From Phylloscopus collybita (lineage: Eukaryota > Chordata > Aves > Passeriformes > Phylloscopidae): DNA of 64,000 nt. Where the stretch lies: assembly GCA_027886175.1 (NCBI GenBank), contig JAJNNQ010000027.1, positions 8,756,001-8,820,000 of the forward strand, written 5' to 3'. The position numbers were made by a program, and so were the translations under genes. The notes beneath the pieces were generated by a model. The model made no database searches. It was not told where the DNA came from and saw only the letters and a program-made list of their open reading frames with translations. This document shows, one piece after another, positions 60,601 through 64,000 of the stretch. Each line of letters starts with the position of its first letter. Position 1 is the stretch's first letter.

Positions 60601-63600
60601 TCTAAGTGGTAATGAGAGTCTTTCCCATCAGCTCAGCTGAAGAGATTCTCTGTCAAAAGAGTGAACTCTGATGGCCAAGAAAATACGGAATGTATTTTTC
60701 CCTTTGGGAAACAATTCAGTGTGTAACGTTGCCAGCATTAATCCCCTTAGTTAGCAATTCTCCTTCCATACATGAATGTTACTGATGTTACTGTTCTGCA
60801 ACATTGCCTCGCTTAGGAAAACAAAATAAAAATGGTTAATAAGAGAAAGAAAACCAGTGTAAGGAGTGTAAGGAAGGTAGTAGACTGTAACCAGGACATG
60901 AAGATGTGACAGCAAACAAAACAAATGCTATCTTCTTGCCATTTTCTCTGAATAGTTGGATGATGCTTGATAACTGTTTGCAGATTTAAGGCAAATTATT
61001 TTTGGGAGCACTCCCTTGCCATCTTTCTCTTTGCCAGTTTCAGTAGTTGTATTAAGCTGATTTTATCACAGCAGTAATTTCAGTGTAGATTTCCAATTTG
61101 TTTTAATGTTCCTGGTGAAGGGACATAAAGATTCATGTTTGAAAGCCAGGAAGACAGACTGGTGGGGTTGGGCTGGAATCTCTTGCTGATGACAATGAGG
61201 AAATGCTGAGAATGGGGTTGCTGAGATGAACCCAACTGATGTACACACACCTACCCAAACAGCAGCTTTACAGCCTCTTCAGGTTAGTTCACCAGCTGTG
61301 CTTTTTCTTTTCTCTAAAACACCCATTTAATGAAGCAGAACTTGGGGGGGAAAGCCCAGTTGCTGCATGCCAGTCCTTGTCCTCTTGCAAAAAAGCAAAA
61401 AGACCCCCCAAAACGTAGAAGAATTCTTGTCCTACTTCTTGGTTTCCCTCCAGCAGTTTGGGGAAAAAAAAGTGCTTTTTCTTGTGTTGAAAAGAACATG
61501 GAAAGAATAATCTGCAGCCAGGCCCCAACAGGGAAGAAGCACCATGATGCTGAGCTCCTGGCTGCAGCCAAATGGCAAATTCCAGTGCAGGAGCTGGGGA
61601 TGCCAGGCTGGGCTGGGGAAAACACCGAACCTGTGAACGATCTGTGACCACAGAGCCCTTACACAGGAATTTCGTGTTGGCAGCAGCAGTGGCCCTGTGC
61701 TGGTGGGAGCAGCAGCAGTACGAGCTGCTGGAGCAGCCAAGAGGCTCTGTGGGGAGCAGGCTGGGCCACCCTGGTCCCCAGGGTGTGGTGCCTTGGATGA
61801 TGTGTGGCTGTGCCACTGCTGGTCCATGATGGGCTGGGATGCTCGAGGGGAGCCTCTGCAGGTCTGTGTTCCAGGAACCGTCTTAACACATAGGAAATTA
61901 AGAGATAAAGCAATTGCTTTAGCAAACCTGGATGTGAGTGGCTTAATAAATATATCTGACTTCAGCCCCAGATTTCTTCTAAGCCTTGTAAAATTGTTTC
62001 CTGAGTAGCCTGGATAATAATGATGGAATTTAGCATTATCACAGATCTGACAATTGCTAACTTGAGTTTCATTTTTCTTTTTTCTTCCTTGAGACTTCTT
62101 GCCTTCTTTCTTCCCAGGAGAGCTGAGTCTAGACAGTGACCTGGGAACACCAGGGAAAGTGAGGCAGAGAGCACCTTCCTGGTACATCTGCTCCACCCTC
62201 TAATCCAAGTTCTACACATGTTCTTTTTTCACAGCCATTTCTAATTAGTTGTCACAATTTTAGACCTCACAGACTGAGAATACAGGAGAGCCTGTTGCCT
62301 GTATAGGAAAAAAATATCATACTTGTCTTTCCAATCAACACTGTTTCATTAGAATGGAACAGTTGGCTGCTGCTCATCTCCTGGGGTAGAAGGGAGGAGT
62401 TCAACACAGAGCCAGGGAAACCTCCTGACCTTCACCTTTTCTCCTTACATCCTCAGAGCCTTTTTTTCCTCTAACACTCACATTTTCATAAGTAGCAAGA
62501 GAGTACTTCTAGACAAGACTCCCAAATACTTGATTTAAAAGAACTGAAAGGCTCAGTAAACCACTTGAACCGTCTCCTGAGGACAGAAGGGAACTGCTCC
62601 TGAGGGATGCTCCTTGTATCAGTCCCTATGTGTGCATACACCATGGACACAGAGCAGAGAGAAAAAGAAAGTCATGTGATGCTTTGGTCTCATTTGTTGC
62701 TCCTGGTGAAAACCATGTTTATGTGGAGAAAAGCATCCTGCATTAATGCAGGTGTGGGGGTGTTGCAAAAAGGAGTAATTCTTCCTCAAAAAAAGCTTGC
62801 AAACCTGGGCAAGTTGGTAGTGAAGTCAGGTGGCTTCTGAATATGCCAGGCTGGGGAGTAGTGCCCCAATGGCAGCAAAACAGCCCATAGTTCTGAAGTG
62901 CCTTTTAAGCATTATGAAAGCAGAACAGCTCAAAATACTATTTTTAACCCAGATTAAATTATTCTGATCACAGAAGCACACGGAACCCTCCCAACACCAA
63001 TGTCCCTGTGTTCTGAACCTGTACAGCATGAAGCAGGCTCATAGTGACCCATCCTCCTCTGGGTCTTGTGTACAGCCTAAAGCAGCTTTGCTAGAGGGGG
63101 TTGCCCAGCTCACTGGCCACGTGAAGCTCTACAACAATGGCTTTTCTGAAGTAATAAAAAGTAAAAATTGTGAAATAAATAATAAAAAAAAAAGCGAGGA
63201 GCAGCAGTGGGCAAGGGAACACCTTCCTTCTCAAAACCTCCCCTGTCTGAATTGCAAGGACCTTTTCCACCTGGATCAGCAGCATGAAGGGACTTTGCAA
63301 AGGAGTTTATATGGGGTTTCTCTCTGCATCTCCAGTTTCAGCACCTCAGGGATATCGCTGGCCTCCAGCACTGGCCTCTCGCGGCAGGAACATGTGAACT
63401 CCGGAAGCTCTGCTCCAGGTCTCAGATAGGGAAGCTGAGTACTCGAGTCAACACTTCAAATTTATTGATGTCTTGCACAAATATTTATGAGGCCATTTCC
63501 TCCTGCACTGGCAGGCACAGAGCCAGCAAGCCTGCTAATTCATGGTATGGTATTTATTGACAGGAGTGTATAATTGTTTTAGGTTAAGGGCAAAACTGGG

Positions 63601-64000
63601 TGCTGCAGTGTAGAGGAGGGATGTGTGAGCTGAGAGTTCAGGGAGTGGGAGCCAGAGAGGCTTTAGCAGCAGTTTCTTAACACAGCAAAGCAGGGCACTG
63701 AGTGCTGTGTCAGCACTGGTATCCTCAGGCAGCCAGAGCCCTCGGCACTGGGCTCTGCTGTTGCTCCACTTCCTTGTTCTTCCTCAAGAAAACTTCACTG
63801 ACAGGGTTTGAGGAGAGAATTCAGGATCCAGCTGGTAACCCTGCAAAACTACAAAGACGTCACAGACACATGGAGAATCTTCTAGACCTTCTGTGCAGGT
63901 TATTTGACAGAAACACCAATATATCCTGACAGTTGCCCTGGATCAAATTCCTCAGATTTTGTATTGCCAGCCAAAATCTCTCTGCAATGAAAACCAATGG
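57681..64000. other. Non-coding intron-like or intergenic DNA to the window end
   Basis: No coding exon, RNA gene or transposon was recognised. It includes the longest open frame outside the CpG island (254 codons, minus strand, 61432-62196), which lacks domain resemblance, and a low-repeat block around 58460-58640 containing TAAT-type cores. The right edge cuts through featureless sequence. Confidence 0.55.

Noticed and set aside
1..64000. A novel multi-gene or defence-type system, or a CRISPR array
   Set aside because: No coding genes, regularly spaced repeats or gene clusters are visible; the content is typical vertebrate non-coding DNA.

Overview
This window looks like non-coding nuclear DNA from a bird, most likely a songbird. 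The main evidence is repeat content. There are two antisense fragments of CR1, the dominant avian LINE (33680-34112 and 52471-52579). There is also a 763-bp solo LTR with TG...CA ends and a perfect 5-bp target duplication (19718-20480), whose sequence I recognise as a passerine endogenous-retrovirus LTR. Alu, B1 or L1 sequence is not evident, overall repeat density is low, and CpG is depleted outside one strong island.

Layout. Positions 1-9409 are AT-rich and intron-like, with the + strand often rich in A and C over T and G. Positions 9410-10345 form a strong CpG island with GC boxes, an NRF1-like site, an ETS-like site, a C-rich tract able to form a G-quadruplex on the minus strand, and candidate splice donors on both strands; this is almost certainly a promoter and first-exon region. 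Positions 10346-11500 are a moderately GC-rich shoulder with a CTCF-like match. The rest, to 64000, is about 53 kb of intron-like or intergenic DNA with simple repeats, the solo LTR, the two CR1 fragments, two AT-rich blocks that could be conserved enhancers, and one small CpG-rich patch with a TATA-like box near 57.3-57.7 kb.

Genes. I found no open reading frame that I can recognise as a protein, and no convincing coding exon. The longest open frames lie in the CpG island, where stop codons are rare for compositional reasons, or in unremarkable sequence near 61.4-62.2 kb. The simplest reading is that the island is the promoter of a gene running to the left (minus strand), with 1-9700 as part of its first intron, and possibly also of a divergent transcript to the right. 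The gene's identity cannot be read from the window. I see no RNA gene, CRISPR array, operon or novel multi-gene system. The most solid results are the promoter island and the intact solo LTR insertion.
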